Positions 22,531-34,092 of a DNA stretch of 64,000 bases are shown piece after piece; position 1 is the first letter of the stretch, and each line of letters opens with the position of its first letter. A program made the position numbers and the translations under genes. The notes beneath the pieces were generated by a model. It did not search any database and was not told where the DNA came from. It was given only the letters and a program-made list of their open reading frames with translations. The DNA is taken from contig JAYGXS010000004.1 in the NCBI GenBank assembly GCA_036362985.1, forward strand, positions 6,776,277 to 6,840,276, in the 5' to 3' direction. This stretch comes from Ligula intestinalis. Its lineage: Eukaryota > Platyhelminthes > Cestoda > Diphyllobothriidea > Diphyllobothriidae.

Positions 22531-24489
22531 TGCCCGGTGTCACACTCCATCATACACATGCATGCACCTAGAATGCGAAAATTCGCCTCCATTCGTAAAC
22601 ACGCATTGCATAGGCATTTCATTATGTCAAGAGGCCACAGAAGTAATTTTGCAAAGAGTAATACTTACTTGTCGGTTTTCGACACCTATGGGTCTTTACA
22701 CATTCCCTCGCGTCATTGCAGTGTTTTCGCCACCGGGCTTTACGTCCGGAAATCCACAGAGACAGTCTTTGGAGATGCCGGCTTTAACTCCGTGAGGTCT
22801 GCAATGATAAAAAAAGAAGACGGGGGATAAGAGAAAGCACTTTATATCTCGGTTCTGTCTCTGAGCGTCGTATTTACACATTTAAAATTAGGCTGCTCAA
22901 AGGGAGGGATGGCTATGGAGTAAATTCCAGTCGGACATGACTAGAACCAATAAAAGGTGCGCGACTGGGGAGAATGGCTTGCGGACGCCACAGCACAAGA
23001 GGAGTCGCGGGGGTTTTGGAGAGTCGAGGTACGAAGGGCGTCGTACTTCGAACCAAGGATCCACACCCGAAATTCGACAGCGCTACAACCACTCAACTAT
23101 AATTTGGTTTACAACAGCACCCTTGCGGCAGAAAGAGGCCTGACAGAGTAATAAATATGATGCTCTAAAGTCTAGGACATATTCAGGGAATGTCTGCAAG
23201 AACTACAAAGTTTGTCGACAGAGAGCTGCCGCTGGGAACTACTCACGGACACTACTGGTGGAGGCAACTTTACTACTTCGACAGGGAGGTCGGAGTTAGA
23301 CTTCACCGACAGTGATGATACACAGAGCATAACTGAGAAATGCAAAGCCTACAACAAGAGTACACAGATGCTTAAAAAGTTCACAGATTCTCGGGCGCAA
23401 TGTCAGTTTCATCTTCGTCTGAGAGCTTGTTTTTCTGCTCTAACGACCTATAGCTATTGACGCGGAATTAGCTAGGAGAAAAAAAGTCACAGATTTAGGG
23501 GGTTGAAGAATATTAGTAAGGCTAGAAAGCCTGTGGCGCTATCCTCACAACCTAGCAAGAAACATTTTCCAGGTGTCGAACAAAGGGCCGGCGTCTAAAA
23601 ACTTACATTAAGCTTTCTTCCTACTGGAATACAAAGAAATTGAAAATAACCATGAACGCTAGTTTGCTATGGGTTCCGCTGAATTTACCACCTAAATTCT
23701 TAGGAATACCGTCCTTTAAAAATACCTAGCCGTCCAAAATACCGGAAGGTGACAGGGAATTCAAGAGTTGGAACTAGCTACAATACGACGTTGGAGTGTG
23801 CCGTTTCTATCGGCAGTAGACAGGCGGTTATCTTACTGGCACTACCTTAGCGCCCGTGTCTTGAAGCTCCTTGCAGGTCCTTATGGCTTTCAACTGCGTG
23901 TTGAATTAAAGTGCTGTGGTATGCCTGTCAGTCTATCAGCGAACGACAGCTGTGACCTTTGACTGCCTCTTGTTGAACATGCTATTACAAAAATGCTTAC
24001 GAAAGTAGTCTAGGAGTTCAGCAGTCTTTGAGATAACGGGAATCACGACGAATTACTTGACTTACACCAATAGCCCGCTTTGATCTTCGCCACCCATATG
24101 AAGAAAAATCTGAGAATATCCAAGCTCAAGTCACGATATACGACGGAATCTCTCGACGCGTGTGTAATTGTCCTCATTAGGCTGGAGTTCGGGGCAATTT
24201 TATCTGACGCAAATGGTTTAGCCGGCCATATTTTATGAGTCCATAATATCGTGAACGATGACTGTCTACAGAAGGAATTCGGTGACAGACCCCGAACGAA
24301 GTTGAACTAGTTAGCACAACCAACTGCATAGACCAAAGACTCTAGGGTCAGCGGTATACTCGAGGTAAATTCTCACTTGAGTCTTCACATGGCTACCTGA
24401 AAGCTGTCAGCACTCCCTAGTGGTTTTTTTAACGCTTTCAGGATTTCCTCGGCTGCGCTTGCAATCATGCCTCGATGCTGTGCTACTTT
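22531..24489. other. Intergenic, nothing recognised
   Basis: Several 60-80 codon open frames occur without recognisable domains or splice context. No RNA gene was noticed. Confidence 0.4.
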
Positions 24490-24965
24490 CAAACTGGACT
24501 GCAGACGAGAGTACGACCGTCGATTTCGAAAATGTCCAACGTATGCTCCGCAATAGGAACGGTAACTTTCGCGTTAATTAGTTTAAAATGATAGTAGACT
24601 AGTACAGTGTTTACCACACGCTCTTCCTTCACCCCTCTGTGCCCGGTGTCAATACGGATTCAAGAGGACCGCAGGTGGGATTGGGCCCAGGTGGCTGGCA
24701 CGGCCGAAGCAATGCTCGGCCGGCATGCAATGCTCGCTGCGGTCAATTACCCATCTGTGGGTTATTCCAGTGTAAGCCGGCTGACTTCTACTCAAAAGCG
24801 GTTTTTTAATGCGGGTCAGGGTGGTGAAACGGCTGGATACGGCCAGAGGATTACCTGCGGGATACTTGACCAGCATGGAGTTTACTCACTGGTGGTGTTT
24901 TTCCAACAGCACTTAGACTGAGCCCTAGTCGAGTCTCGAAAAAAATACGTGGTCAGGTCATCATT
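24490..24965 (+). repeat. Dispersed repeat R-B, long copy
   Basis: The 3' half (24735-24965) is repeated at 25935-26165. Shared blocks are AAAGCGGTTTT, GAAACGGCTGGATACGGCC, TTTACTCA, GACTGAGCC and GTCGAGTC.CGAAAAAA. The 5' half shares GTTAATTAGTTTAAAA.TATAGT with 30430-30460 and CAGGTGGCTGGC with 19630. The class is unknown; no protein is recognised. Confidence 0.55.
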
Positions 24966-25204
24966 GAAAACATCAGTCTATGGGGCAGCTGCGAAAATTC
25001 ATGGATATACCCAGCGACGCCGCAGTGACTGGATCAGCGGTAAAACCGCATCCGACGCCTCAAGCCAGGTCATCTAATGAAGGATTTCTTGTGTTAACTC
25101 AGAGGGAGGAGGACAAAGGGACGAGAGGAAGAAATACTGGGAGACCTCCATGGGGCAGACCTTAAACGTTAGGGGTACTCGAAAAGTTTACAAAATTCAC
25201 CGCC

Positions 25205-25575
25205 AAGTAGTAAGCCAGTCGACTTCATATCAAACGAGAGTTCGCACCCACCGCGACAAGATTTCAAGAATATTCCAGGCCATCCAAGGATCACGACTGA
25301 TGAGGTTGGGACATGTTTTCAGTCGTTAACCTCAGGAGTTCGGTGTTACTGCCCTCAACGCGACGCCGTTACTCAAATGGAGACGTCGAATAGGGGAGCA
25401 GCTCAAATCTTGCTCGATTCAGTCCGTCAGGATATGCAAGTGGTACTTCGACGTTTGATATTAGGCTTTCGGCGTTGGTGAAAAGAATGGAATGAAATGT
25501 CCAGATCCACTGTCACGGATCGCCACGTGTGGAGAAGTCTCACCCAGGATATTATCAAGGCAGGCTAGGTCAGGC
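25205..25575 (+). pseudogene. RTE-like LINE, C-terminal fragment
   Basis: Translation reads IFQAIQGSRLMRLGHVFSR, then PQEFGVTALNATPLLKWRRR and GEQLKSCSIQSVR. After a stop it gives STVTDRHVWRSLTQDIIKAG and a terminator. This is the order found at the C-terminus of RTE-like ORF2 proteins (the MRWFGHxLRR motif, then a WRRRRG..K motif, then a DR..WR motif). The same region on the minus strand occurs at 27940-28150. The fragment has lost its reverse transcriptase. Confidence 0.7.
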
Positions 25576-25934
25576 ATGATCGCAGCCGTAACAAGTGCAA
25601 GTATTGCACCCGAGTTCTCCATTGCCAACAGCGTTGTGCTGATCTCGAGATCAACTGCAAGTATCTTAGTTGCCTTCCATTGCTGAAGTCGATTTATAAG
25701 AGATATATTCAAGGTCCAACATAGTCTGTACTCGATTAGGCACATCCTAGGTCCCATGTTCGCTTGTATTGACGTCCTAAGTCTCGGACGGATTTACCCT
25801 AGATCCATTCGCGCGTGCAGTGCACGTGATCGCACGCGCAGAGCTTTACAGTTGTAAACGTCACGAATGCGCGCTAACCCTGCACAGTCGGAATTTCTTG
25901 CCCGACATGTAATCCTTCCGGCGACGCTAACTGC

Positions 25935-26165
25935 GGTAAATCACTTTCCTGTGATTTATTCCAATGTGAGGCAGTTGGCTTTTACCGAGAAGCGGTTTTC
26001 GTCGGCATCAGTGCGGTGAAACGGCTGGATACGGCCAGACGGTTACCTCCAGCAGAAGCAGGACCTTTGACCGACATTGTATTTACTCAGCGGTCGTGAC
26101 TTTCCGACCACACCTAGTCTGAGCCGTAGTCGAGTCCCAAAAAAGCGCGGTCAAGACCATTATCA
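25935..26165 (+). repeat. Dispersed repeat R-B, second copy of the 3' half
   Basis: Collinear with 24735-24965 (see there), with about one substitution every few bases. It is therefore an old copy or another subfamily. Confidence 0.55.
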
Positions 26166-27214
26166 CTGTAGTCGTCGGCACTACGTAACGCGCGGATATT
26201 TAACCAATAAACAAGGCCAGCTTGTTCTGAAATGTATGCACTCAACTTGGTTTTGCATGTGCCATCGTTTGACGGCTGTACGACGGCCAGGCAGGAATTT
26301 TCAAGGATTAAATTGAGAAGTCCTTGCGTACCACGGCACAACATAGCACAGTGACCAAATGATGCAGATGTATCACACTTCGTCCTGAAATATACATTTT
26401 TCACACTGACAAGGTCACATCTGAGGACAGGGCCGACGGCGGTCGTCAAAGGCTTCGGTCCGCGCAATCTACATTGGCGTATGGATCACTACAATGGCGA
26501 TGCCTAAAACGACACCGCGGAGATATAGATCTGCTTTGGCCTGGCCCCTTAAAGGGGTAGGAATAGTACGCCGATCGCAGATGTCAGTAAGGACACTGTC
26601 GTAGAGGTAGACACATCGTGCAGCACCTGGCAGACCATAGTTTGTAATGTTCACTCCACAGAGACAAGTTGGGTTCATATTAAATTTGGACCACACATGG
26701 ATTTCGACACACAAAAATGCCCTCAGGTTCCAACATGGCATGCTTCCTTCCTTCCTTCCTTTTGAAACGGTGAAATTTCATATTTAACGACCAACACACC
26801 GGCGCAGGTTTGGAAGTGTTGGTAGCAGGAGAAGGCTTAAGTAAAAAAAACTACCAATTTCACCAGGTATGCCGTCGGCTCTGTGCACATGATTATGACA
26901 GTAGTTACTGGGTAGTCGTGGAACCTAAGAACTTATTCGAAGTGCTCACGACGTTAGTGCATAGGCGCTCACCGATTGGTTACGGGACTTCCACATCCTG
27001 CTCTGCCTTTGGGTGCGCTCTCTGGCCCCGCCAGCAGCCACAGAGCGATCTTTGTCGGTAATGTCATTCTGTCTTTGGCATCAGCTGCTGTGGAGCCTGC
27101 TGGCGAGACTCAAGATTGAGAGCGAAGGCACAACGGGACGGGTGAGCCCCGGAACTGATCAGCGAGCACACATACAGCAACGTGAATATTTCTCGATCTA
27201 ACCGACAGGACCAC
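26166..27214. other. Intergenic, nothing recognised
   Basis: Contains a short CCTT microsatellite (about 26745-26762) and no recognisable gene. Confidence 0.4.
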
Positions 27215-27295
27215 GAGCACGTAGCTCAAGGGTTAGAGCGTTGGACTCCTAATTAAAATGGTCGCAGATTCGTGCAGCATAGTTTGACCCCAAGG
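27215..27295 (+). repeat. tRNA-like SINE head
   Basis: GTAGCTCAAGGGTTAGAGC fits an A box, GGACTCCTAATT an anticodon arm, and GGTCGCAGATTCGTG a degraded B box. The acceptor stem does not close, so it is a tRNA-derived repeat and not a functional tRNA. Confidence 0.5.
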
Positions 27296-27939
27296 CGGCC
27301 AGGAAGTAGACACGGTAACTCTTGGCGTCAAATATTCGCGGGCTACACGGAAACTTCATGCCACGAAACAATTTCGGTTGCTAAGCGCGCGCGTTTGAGC
27401 GAACAATTGGCACGGCGACCAAACACACACACACACAAGTACAAAACCCTGAAGCGGAATAGCCTAGACGCACAAGTTAGGCAACGCCCTGAGTTCCAAG
27501 TTCGGCGCCAAAGATAACTGGCTCGAGGGAACGAAGAGATAGCATTTGCAAAAACAGTAAACATGTACTCACCGACGCTAAAACTACAAAAGCAAAGGAT
27601 AAAACCATCGCCAGTTAGCTGTACGCAGGCACTTCAACTGACTGGCTGACTGACAACAGGTAATCAGCCAAAAAAATTAATTGTAGTGTCCTTTCTGCTT
27701 TATGGAACGTTCTTACATGTATATACGACTATTCGCTTAACGACATTTTGTGATGGTACAAAAAACGAGCACTTTCAGCAACCTGAAGAGTGAGCACTCC
27801 TTGTTGCCGCTGCGATTATGACTGATGTAGCCGGCCTTTATAATATCCCAGGTGGGAATTCTTCATGCATGGCAATCCAAGACACCAGATCTGGATAGTT
27901 CAATCCATTCTCTTTGTCAACGCTGTAAGCCAAATATCG
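27296..27939. other. Intergenic, nothing recognised
   Basis: A CA microsatellite lies at about 27423-27438. No gene is recognised. Confidence 0.4.
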
Positions 27940-28396
27940 AAGGTAGAGGAACCACTTTCATGTCCTGACGGACTGCATCGAGACTGTTTTTGAGCTGACC
28001 CCCTCTTTAACGTTACCAATTGGGCAACGGTGTCTGGTTAAGGGCTGAACTCTTGAGGTTGACGACGAAGAAAGTGTCCAAACCACCTCATTTGTTCTCG
28101 TTGGATGGCCTGGGTTACCCTTGCGATGCTGTCGCAGCAAGTGCGAACTGTCTCATTTGAGACAAACTGGGTGTACTTCACTTGAAGTATTGGCCTCAAG
28201 TAGAAGTTGGCAAATACCTCCAGTTTCCTCTCAACTTAGACGCACATAGCCCAGCATTCACAGTTATAGGTAAGCACAGGCCAAACAGATGCATGGTACA
28301 TGCGAACCTTCGTGGCAATGGAAATATCACGTCTGGTCTATAGACACGCTCTTTGATTTGATAAAACCCGACGAGCAGCATTTATTGTGGAGAAAA
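27940..28396 (-). pseudogene. RTE-like LINE relic, C-terminal part
   Basis: The minus strand encodes INAARRVLSNQRACL, DISIATKVRMYHASVWPVL, then IQREQMRWFGHFLRRQPQEF and a TVAQLVTLKRG segment. This is the normal order after the reverse transcriptase in RTE-like ORF2. Stops and frameshifts are present. It belongs with 28531-29185 as one element interrupted by the insert at 28397-28530. Confidence 0.75.
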
Positions 28397-28530
28397 TGTC
28401 CGCCTTGTGCTATCTGTTCAGTATCAACATCACCTGCTGCTCATGTCTCTGATGATGAATCCGCGACGGATTTCGAAACGTCAGGCGAATAAACATATTG
28501 TTTCAGAAATCGAGTCTTTTTCTTTTCAAT
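28397..28530 (+). mobile_element. Penelope-type terminal fragment inserted in an RTE relic
   Basis: Contains CTGATGATGAATCCGCGACG followed by GATTTCGAAACGTCAGGC and AATAAA (28451-28500). The arms AATCC/GGATT form a hairpin between CTGATGA and GAAACGTC. The surrounding RTE-like coding sequence stops at EEVDSFKY on the right and resumes at INAARRVL on the left, so this block looks inserted. The core resembles a hammerhead ribozyme, but the first stem II pair is a mismatch. Confidence 0.5.
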
Positions 28531-29185
28531 ATTTGAAACTGTCTACTTCTTCGATTTTTTCAGCCAATCATCTCAAGAGGGATAGAGCAGGAAAAAATAT
28601 GATTTTCACAGCTTCTATGGACAAACCGACTGATTAAGCGATTTCGTTCACCCGTGACAGCACAGACTGTAGATTGCCAAAGCTTGAAGCTAATAAAACG
28701 ATATTATCGGCGTAGTCGGAATCAGTTAGCCGGCGTCCGGATGCAAGCTAAACAACGTCCTCTTCCAGTAGGACCTTCCCGAGAAGCCAGTCAATGGCGT
28801 AGTTGAAGAGGATGGGCGACAGGACACAGCCTTGCCGAACGCCTGACCGAATAGCGAAGGTTTCTGAGAAGTTGTTGTGGACTAAAACCCGCGCAGTGGT
28901 GGTGGTAGTATGCGTTGATCATGGCGATTAGTTTTGGTGGTACAACATCAAATGCCATTATCCGCCATAGGAATGCACGATTGACGGAATCGAACGCATC
29001 GTTAAGTCAACAAAGCAGACGGCCGTTGGTTGTTGGTAACTATGGCGGAATTTAAGGGTGTGTTTTAATGTGAATATCTGATCCACACATCTATGACTTG
29101 CGCGGAATGCGGCTTGGTTGGGCCGCCTCCTAGAGTCACGCACAGATTGGAATCATCTGAGAAGAAAAATAGTGAAGATCTTTGC
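28531..29185 (-). pseudogene. RTE-like LINE relic, reverse transcriptase part
   Basis: Minus-strand translation gives DQIFTLKHTLKFRHSYQQP, FVDLN-like motif A followed by FDSVNRAFLWRIMAF, then TDSDYADNIVLLASSFGNL (motif C, Asp-Asn replacing the catalytic Asp-Asp), NEIA and EEVDSFKY. These are reverse transcriptase motifs in order. Several stops and shifts are present, and the altered motif C would be inactive. Confidence 0.8.
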
Positions 29186-30389
29186 AGTTACTTCGATAAG
29201 ACACATGCCGCGATGTTTCTTGTTTTACCTCCTTTCGTGTAGACCTATACAAGGATACCTGAGTTTCAGTCAGCAGGATCGACCTCGTCTCTCTGTGTTT
29301 GTCCAGTCACCTCAAGGAGCCAAGGCGCCAGAGTGCCCACACAAGTTAAACTAAGCTACCAGGCTAATATTTAGATCATAACTGACAGGATGGCAGGCCC
29401 GTAGTGTTGGGCTACTTAACGCCTAATTGCCAAAGAACCCGCGTTCAAACCTCCAAACCTCGGATTGCGAATGATCGACAGGATCCAAGTCGATAGTGCC
29501 TTCTGATGCGGGGCTAATCCGAGATTGAATCCTCACAGAATTATCAGACAATCTTCGATTGTGGTTGGCAACAACGCGAATTTTAAAACTCACGCGCTGC
29601 TGCGACAGGTAACCACTACACCCATACAACAAGCCGTCTAAATTGTGAAACGTACAAAAGTTTTGAAACTTTAGTGGATGCTTCTACAATTTACAATAGA
29701 TCGCCGTCTCAGTGAATAAAATAATGGTACCTTTCGAAGTCATGTTTGTCCACGTTTACACTGATGCATATCATAACTTCTGCGCCACGTGTGCTGCCGT
29801 AAGAACTTACTGAAACTCCTGAGCCAGTATGCAGGACCTCTAGGGTCACCTGTTTCTAGATCTTTCACGGGGTTCACTATGGCAAAACTATAAGCTTCGG
29901 ATATTGAGTTATTAAACTATCATCATGACCGATAGGTGTGGACAGTACGCCTGCTACCACTAGAAAAGGATCAATTCGAAACATTTTAGCAACACGACAT
30001 TTGGGAAATGAAGTTCACATTGGAGCAGAGAGCTGAAAAGTCGTCTTTTTAAATGTCCTTAGGAAAAGAAAGACTGGATTCACCTGAATACAAACAATGT
30101 GCGGGAATTAAGCAACACTATGAGACCAAACACCTCTTTCATACAAAAGGGAGTACTGTTAAAAACTCACTGTTCTGATAGCTAAATTTTCTGAGAAGTA
30201 AATGTTCTGTCAAAAAAATTTGCATATTGCAAACAGTATCTATTTCAAACTTCGAGTTATAAAACAGTACTAATTAAGAAAGGTAGCACCAATCAGGTAT
30301 CCAAACCAACCACCCCGCGGGTTCGCGCTTTTATTACCAAGATCTTAGACAGATAACTCATGGCAGTTCACCTCCCGTTCCTGACGATA
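29186..30389. other. Intergenic, nothing recognised
   Basis: AT-rich with only short open frames. No repeat match was noticed. Confidence 0.4.
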
Positions 30390-30610
30390 TCCACTGTGTT
30401 TCCCACACATGGTTGGACACAGGAACGGTCAACTGCACGTTAATTAATTTAAAACTATAGTTAACTTGTACAGCATCCTTCGCACTCTCCCTCTCAAGCA
30501 CCTAAGCCAACTGAAAACACTGCGACTGCGGATGGAATGGAGTGCAGCGGCTGGAAAATCTGCAGCACTCGCCAGCGCGTGCTAAACAAGCCCGGTTTAC
30601 GTACAATGAA
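30390..30610 (+). repeat. Dispersed repeat R-B, partial copy
   Basis: Shares AGGAACGGT.AACT..CG.GTTAATTA and a following TTTAAAA.TATAGT with 24555-24600, and a related GACTGCGGATGG segment further on. It is strongly diverged. Confidence 0.4.
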
Positions 30611-31399
30611 TTCGGTTTTCACATTAACAGGAAATGGACGATATAGATCCCCAGTAAATGAGGTTACCGTAGAGGACAGGTCAAAAGGGAGTCGTTGAGG
30701 CCTGAATTTGCGTCCTGAAAGGATAACCGAGTTAACTTATCAGTTGGCAGCTTTTTAAGCCACTGAGTTTACCGCACCAGCACATATCCGAGCGCATAGA
30801 GTTTGTTATAGTGAGGACTTTGCACCAAGGGCAGCGGAATGTTTTTACGAGTCGAGCTCCTTCTCTCACTCGCTTCACACAAGTGCCAGCTCATTGTCCG
30901 AGCCCATCAGTCACCTGATGTGAGGGAGCGCGAGGGGGTTCAGTGTTAAGCAGTCCGTCTACACCCTACACACAATACGGTTGATTTCCATACAGTAGAG
31001 GTATATGCATACGAGTGTCCTAACGGCCACATGGAGAAGAAAATCAAAGAGCACGCTTCACAATTACGTTTGCGGTGTTCATACTTTAATAGTGGCGGGT
31101 TTATCTGGAACGAATTCGTACGTAATGTGTTTTGGTGAAAAGATGTGGTTCTTAGTAGTTTCGGATGGATTTACATGGAGGCGCATGTAGCCGAGGTGTT
31201 GGTTGTGGTGGCTATGCTATTAGTGATGGCAACGCTGGTGGAGGTGAAGATATTGGTGTCACTGTTCGTGTCACTGTCAAGATCGGACTATATCAGGCTG
31301 CGAGTAACTGTAAGTAACGATTTAAATGAGTCGGTTTCCGAAGTGGACGTATGTATGGACCAGTTATTCACGATGTGATGCATCCTACAACTTCATTAT

Positions 31400-31880
31400 G
31401 ATTACTAGTAAGCGACACTTGTCTGTTTTGTGTATGCCGCTGTCAAATTCGATTACATCCACCAAAAATCCTTGGGGTGGGTAACAGAGCTAGACAGTAG
31501 ACCGGTAAACATCACTTGGATCAAGGCCTGCTATCAAGCTCTGGCCTATAAAAATGGATCCTGGTCGTTCACTACCTTGTCGAGTGTATAAAAAGGTTAC
31601 ATTCTGTCACTCGTCTTGTTCAATTGCGCCTTTGACTACATTTTCGGGAGGGCCTTATGCGGTTTAAACGGTGTCAAATTTGCATCTACACGACGGCTGA
31701 CCGACCTTGACTACTCTTACTATATCGCCCTTCTAGCACTAAACCGTGATGCACAGAAAAACTTTTCCAGGAAGATGTGGGACAAATCTAGTTAGAATGA
31801 AAGCATCTGAATATGCAACAGGTCAACAAAACTCTGATAGCTCATCCAGCCTACATTTCAGTGTATGAGTGCAATAAACA
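31400..31880 (+). pseudogene. RTE-like LINE relic, reverse transcriptase fragment
   Basis: The plus strand encodes YAAVKFDYIHQKSLGWV, IKACYQALAYKNGSW, LSLVLFNCAFDYIFGRAL and VKFASTRRLTDLDYSYYIAL. These align in order with motifs A, B and C of RTE-like enzymes, where the last is normally LTDLDYADDIAL. The catalytic aspartates of motif C are gone (SYY in place of ADD). It lies on the opposite strand to the relic at 27940-29185. Confidence 0.7.
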
Positions 31881-33379
31881 CTGCACATACATTAGTACAC
31901 CATGCGTGGCTAAAAACAAATATCCGCCAACGTTAGACAGTCACTGTTTATCATAACTGGGGACGCTGGATTTTACTTGGTAATGGTGAGGGGGTGGTGT
32001 GTTTATCTGAGAAGGAAAAACTTTGCAACGCTCATGGCTGCCTGTCAGAAGCTTCTAATGATCATCCTCATATCATAAATTGTCGGGCTACTGGTTTAAT
32101 TTCCCATTTACATGAATCATTTGGCTGTTGCTCATAACTAAGGGGCTTTTATAAATATTAATAAGAATATAAATGTTCCTTTTTACTTAATTAACTAAAA
32201 AACGCCAAATGCGCTCGTCAACTTTCAGAGGAATTAAAAGACGATTAGTATGCATAAAGTCATATATAATGTAGGAAAGTTCCTGAAGTGTCGCAGGATT
32301 TTTGTTTCGAATACTGTAAATGCAGTTAGATCCGCTACTTTCGCGTGTCTAGTGAGTTTGCAGGCATCGAGGCCAGGGTGTGCTTTTAGCCGTATACGGC
32401 ATACGACTATTTAAAGGTGCAAACAAACGTAGAGAACAAAGTATTACAGGACAAGATCAGGAACATAAAGCTATGCTATGTTAACAGCCTATTCCTCACA
32501 CGCTGACGAACATAATTCCAGGCGCCGAACAGAAGCTTTCAAGTAGATAGTTAATAACATAGTTAAATCAGCAATTTAGGCAGCGCTACGAAAGTAAAAA
32601 GCAAGAGTACCAACTATTACAATTTAAAAAGAATGTAAAAAAGCATTTTTGATACTTTACTCTTGTATAATAATGGCTTACTTCGGAAATGAACAATTTC
32701 GGGGGCATGATGCAAATGGTAGCCGAGTGACACACTGCACAGCACGCAGACCTTTATTATTATTGGCTGTCAAGTGTTGCTCGTGATAGCCTAGAATCGG
32801 ATCTAATGTTAGTAGCTAAATCCGCGCCCCCCAACAGATTCATGGTCCCTACGGGCCCCCCCTACGGAAGGATGAGGATTAAAAATGTGTTCGGAGCGTC
32901 GCAAATGGAGCGAGAATAAGAAAACTGGTTGGGATATGGCTATCAGACGTGAGAGTTTCTCGCTTAGGAGTCTGTGTGCATGTCCGTGAATCAGGAAATT
33001 GTAAGTCAAGCTTACTGTCTTAGTCGGAGGCGGTAGCAAAGTATTTCTGGGGATAGTTCTTAAAACCAAACAGACTTTTATTCTTGTATGGAATTTTCTC
33101 ACTTTTGATCGTTTTTATGGCGCCTTAGTAGTGAGTATACTCCACGCAAAGGCAAAGACAGAAGGCATCCGTAGGAGGGATTTAAAGTGCATAAAAAGTA
33201 TCGTTGCTGTCTCAGGCGGCTTTGACTACTGCCGAAGATAGAGCAAGTGTTAAGAGCATGTGTAGGCCCTTGTACAGTTTAATTTTAGTTATGTTCTATT
33301 CATTTAAGTTAAATAATCAAAAAATACTTTCAAGCTGTGGTTTTTCACGGAGTGACTTTTTGACTATTCAGTTCAGTAT
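31881..33379. other. Intergenic, nothing recognised
   Basis: AT-rich, with short open frames only. The minus 97-codon frame at 32809-33102 has no recognisable motif. Confidence 0.4.
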
Positions 33380-33545
33380 ATTCGGTATATATAATGGAAA
33401 TAGGCAGGGCCTTTGAAAACCCTTTTTACAGATAGGTGCTGTCAGATCATGCATATTGTTCAAAGTTATATATGCACTACATAAATTATAGTTGTCTTTT
33501 AAATGTATCAGTATCAGTATCAGTATCAGTATATTGAGGGTATGT
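33380..33545 (-). mobile_element. CR1-like LINE, truncated 3' UTR copy
   Basis: Read on the plus strand, AAACCCTTTTTACAG..AGGT, GCTGTCAGATCATGC and GTTCAAAGT.ATATATGCA match the reverse complement of 40640-40770. That is the 3' UTR of the LINE relic at 39998-40790. The right part ends in five (TATCAG) units (33506-33531). Confidence 0.65.
33506..33531 (+). repeat. (TATCAG)n hexanucleotide repeat
   Basis: About four and a half perfect units of TATCAG in tandem. Confidence 0.85.
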
Positions 33546-34040
33546 AGGAAAAATTCCTTTGAGTGCCCTATTTGTACATATGTGCAGTGGTAGCAAAAAA
33601 TTTGTTGCTTAGACTGTTGGCGAGGCCAGTTGTCCTGAGTCATAGGATGAAAATAGGAGCAGACAGTGAAAAAACTCCTCAGGGATTTTTAGGAGAAAAA
33701 CTGTCGCCCTTGTGGGGGGAATGCGTGGGATTTAGGAGAAAAAAGGGAGTTCCCACTGGGGGGGGCATTGCAAAGGTTCCCAGGATCATCACCGTGTGGA
33801 AGCCATGTCCTGATTCTTCCTTGCTGATTGCAGAGTCCGCCACGGAACTGGAAAAACAGAGGCATCCGTCCAGATCGTCGACAGTCCGCTTTGGGTCGAA
33901 CCAAGGGTGACCGTTTAGACCGGCAGGTCTGGCTGATAAGATCGCCAGCGGGTAATCACGGTACGCAGATAGCCAAGTAGGGTAGACCGCGGAGACCTTC
34001 GCATGAGGCTATGCGTGGGAGGGCGTAATAAATAGCAAAC
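33546..34040. other. Repeat debris downstream of the intact LINE
   Basis: GGAGCAGACAGTGAAAAAAC and TCCT (33655-33680) recur in related form at 1345-1370, 49970-50005 and, reversed, near 57875-57905. This suggests a fragment of a family's 3' UTR. The 115-codon frame at 33563-33910 has no recognisable domain. Confidence 0.35.
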
Positions 34041-34058
34041 GTGAATGGATATAAAAAC

Positions 34059-34089
34059 TAATACTACTGAAAAATTGGAAGTAGTATTA
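34059..34089 (-). repeat. 3' UTR hairpin of the intact LINE
   Basis: TAATACTACT (34059-34068) and AGTAGTATTA (34080-34089) form a perfect 10-bp stem with an 11-base loop. It lies four bases beyond the ORF2 stop. It could be a recognition structure for the element's reverse transcriptase. Confidence 0.7.
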
Positions 34090-34092
34090 TTG

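Noticed and set aside
22099..22830. Plus-strand open frame of 243 codons
   Set aside because: The homologous jockey-like translation lies in another frame. This one has no similarity to it or to any family I know.
25461..25757. Minus-strand open frame of 98 codons
   Set aside because: Overlaps the RTE C-terminal relic in antisense. The plus-strand homology is the better explanation.
28451..28500. Active hammerhead ribozyme
   Set aside because: Core words are present, but the first base pair of stem II is mismatched and stem III is minimal. Kept only as a degraded motif.
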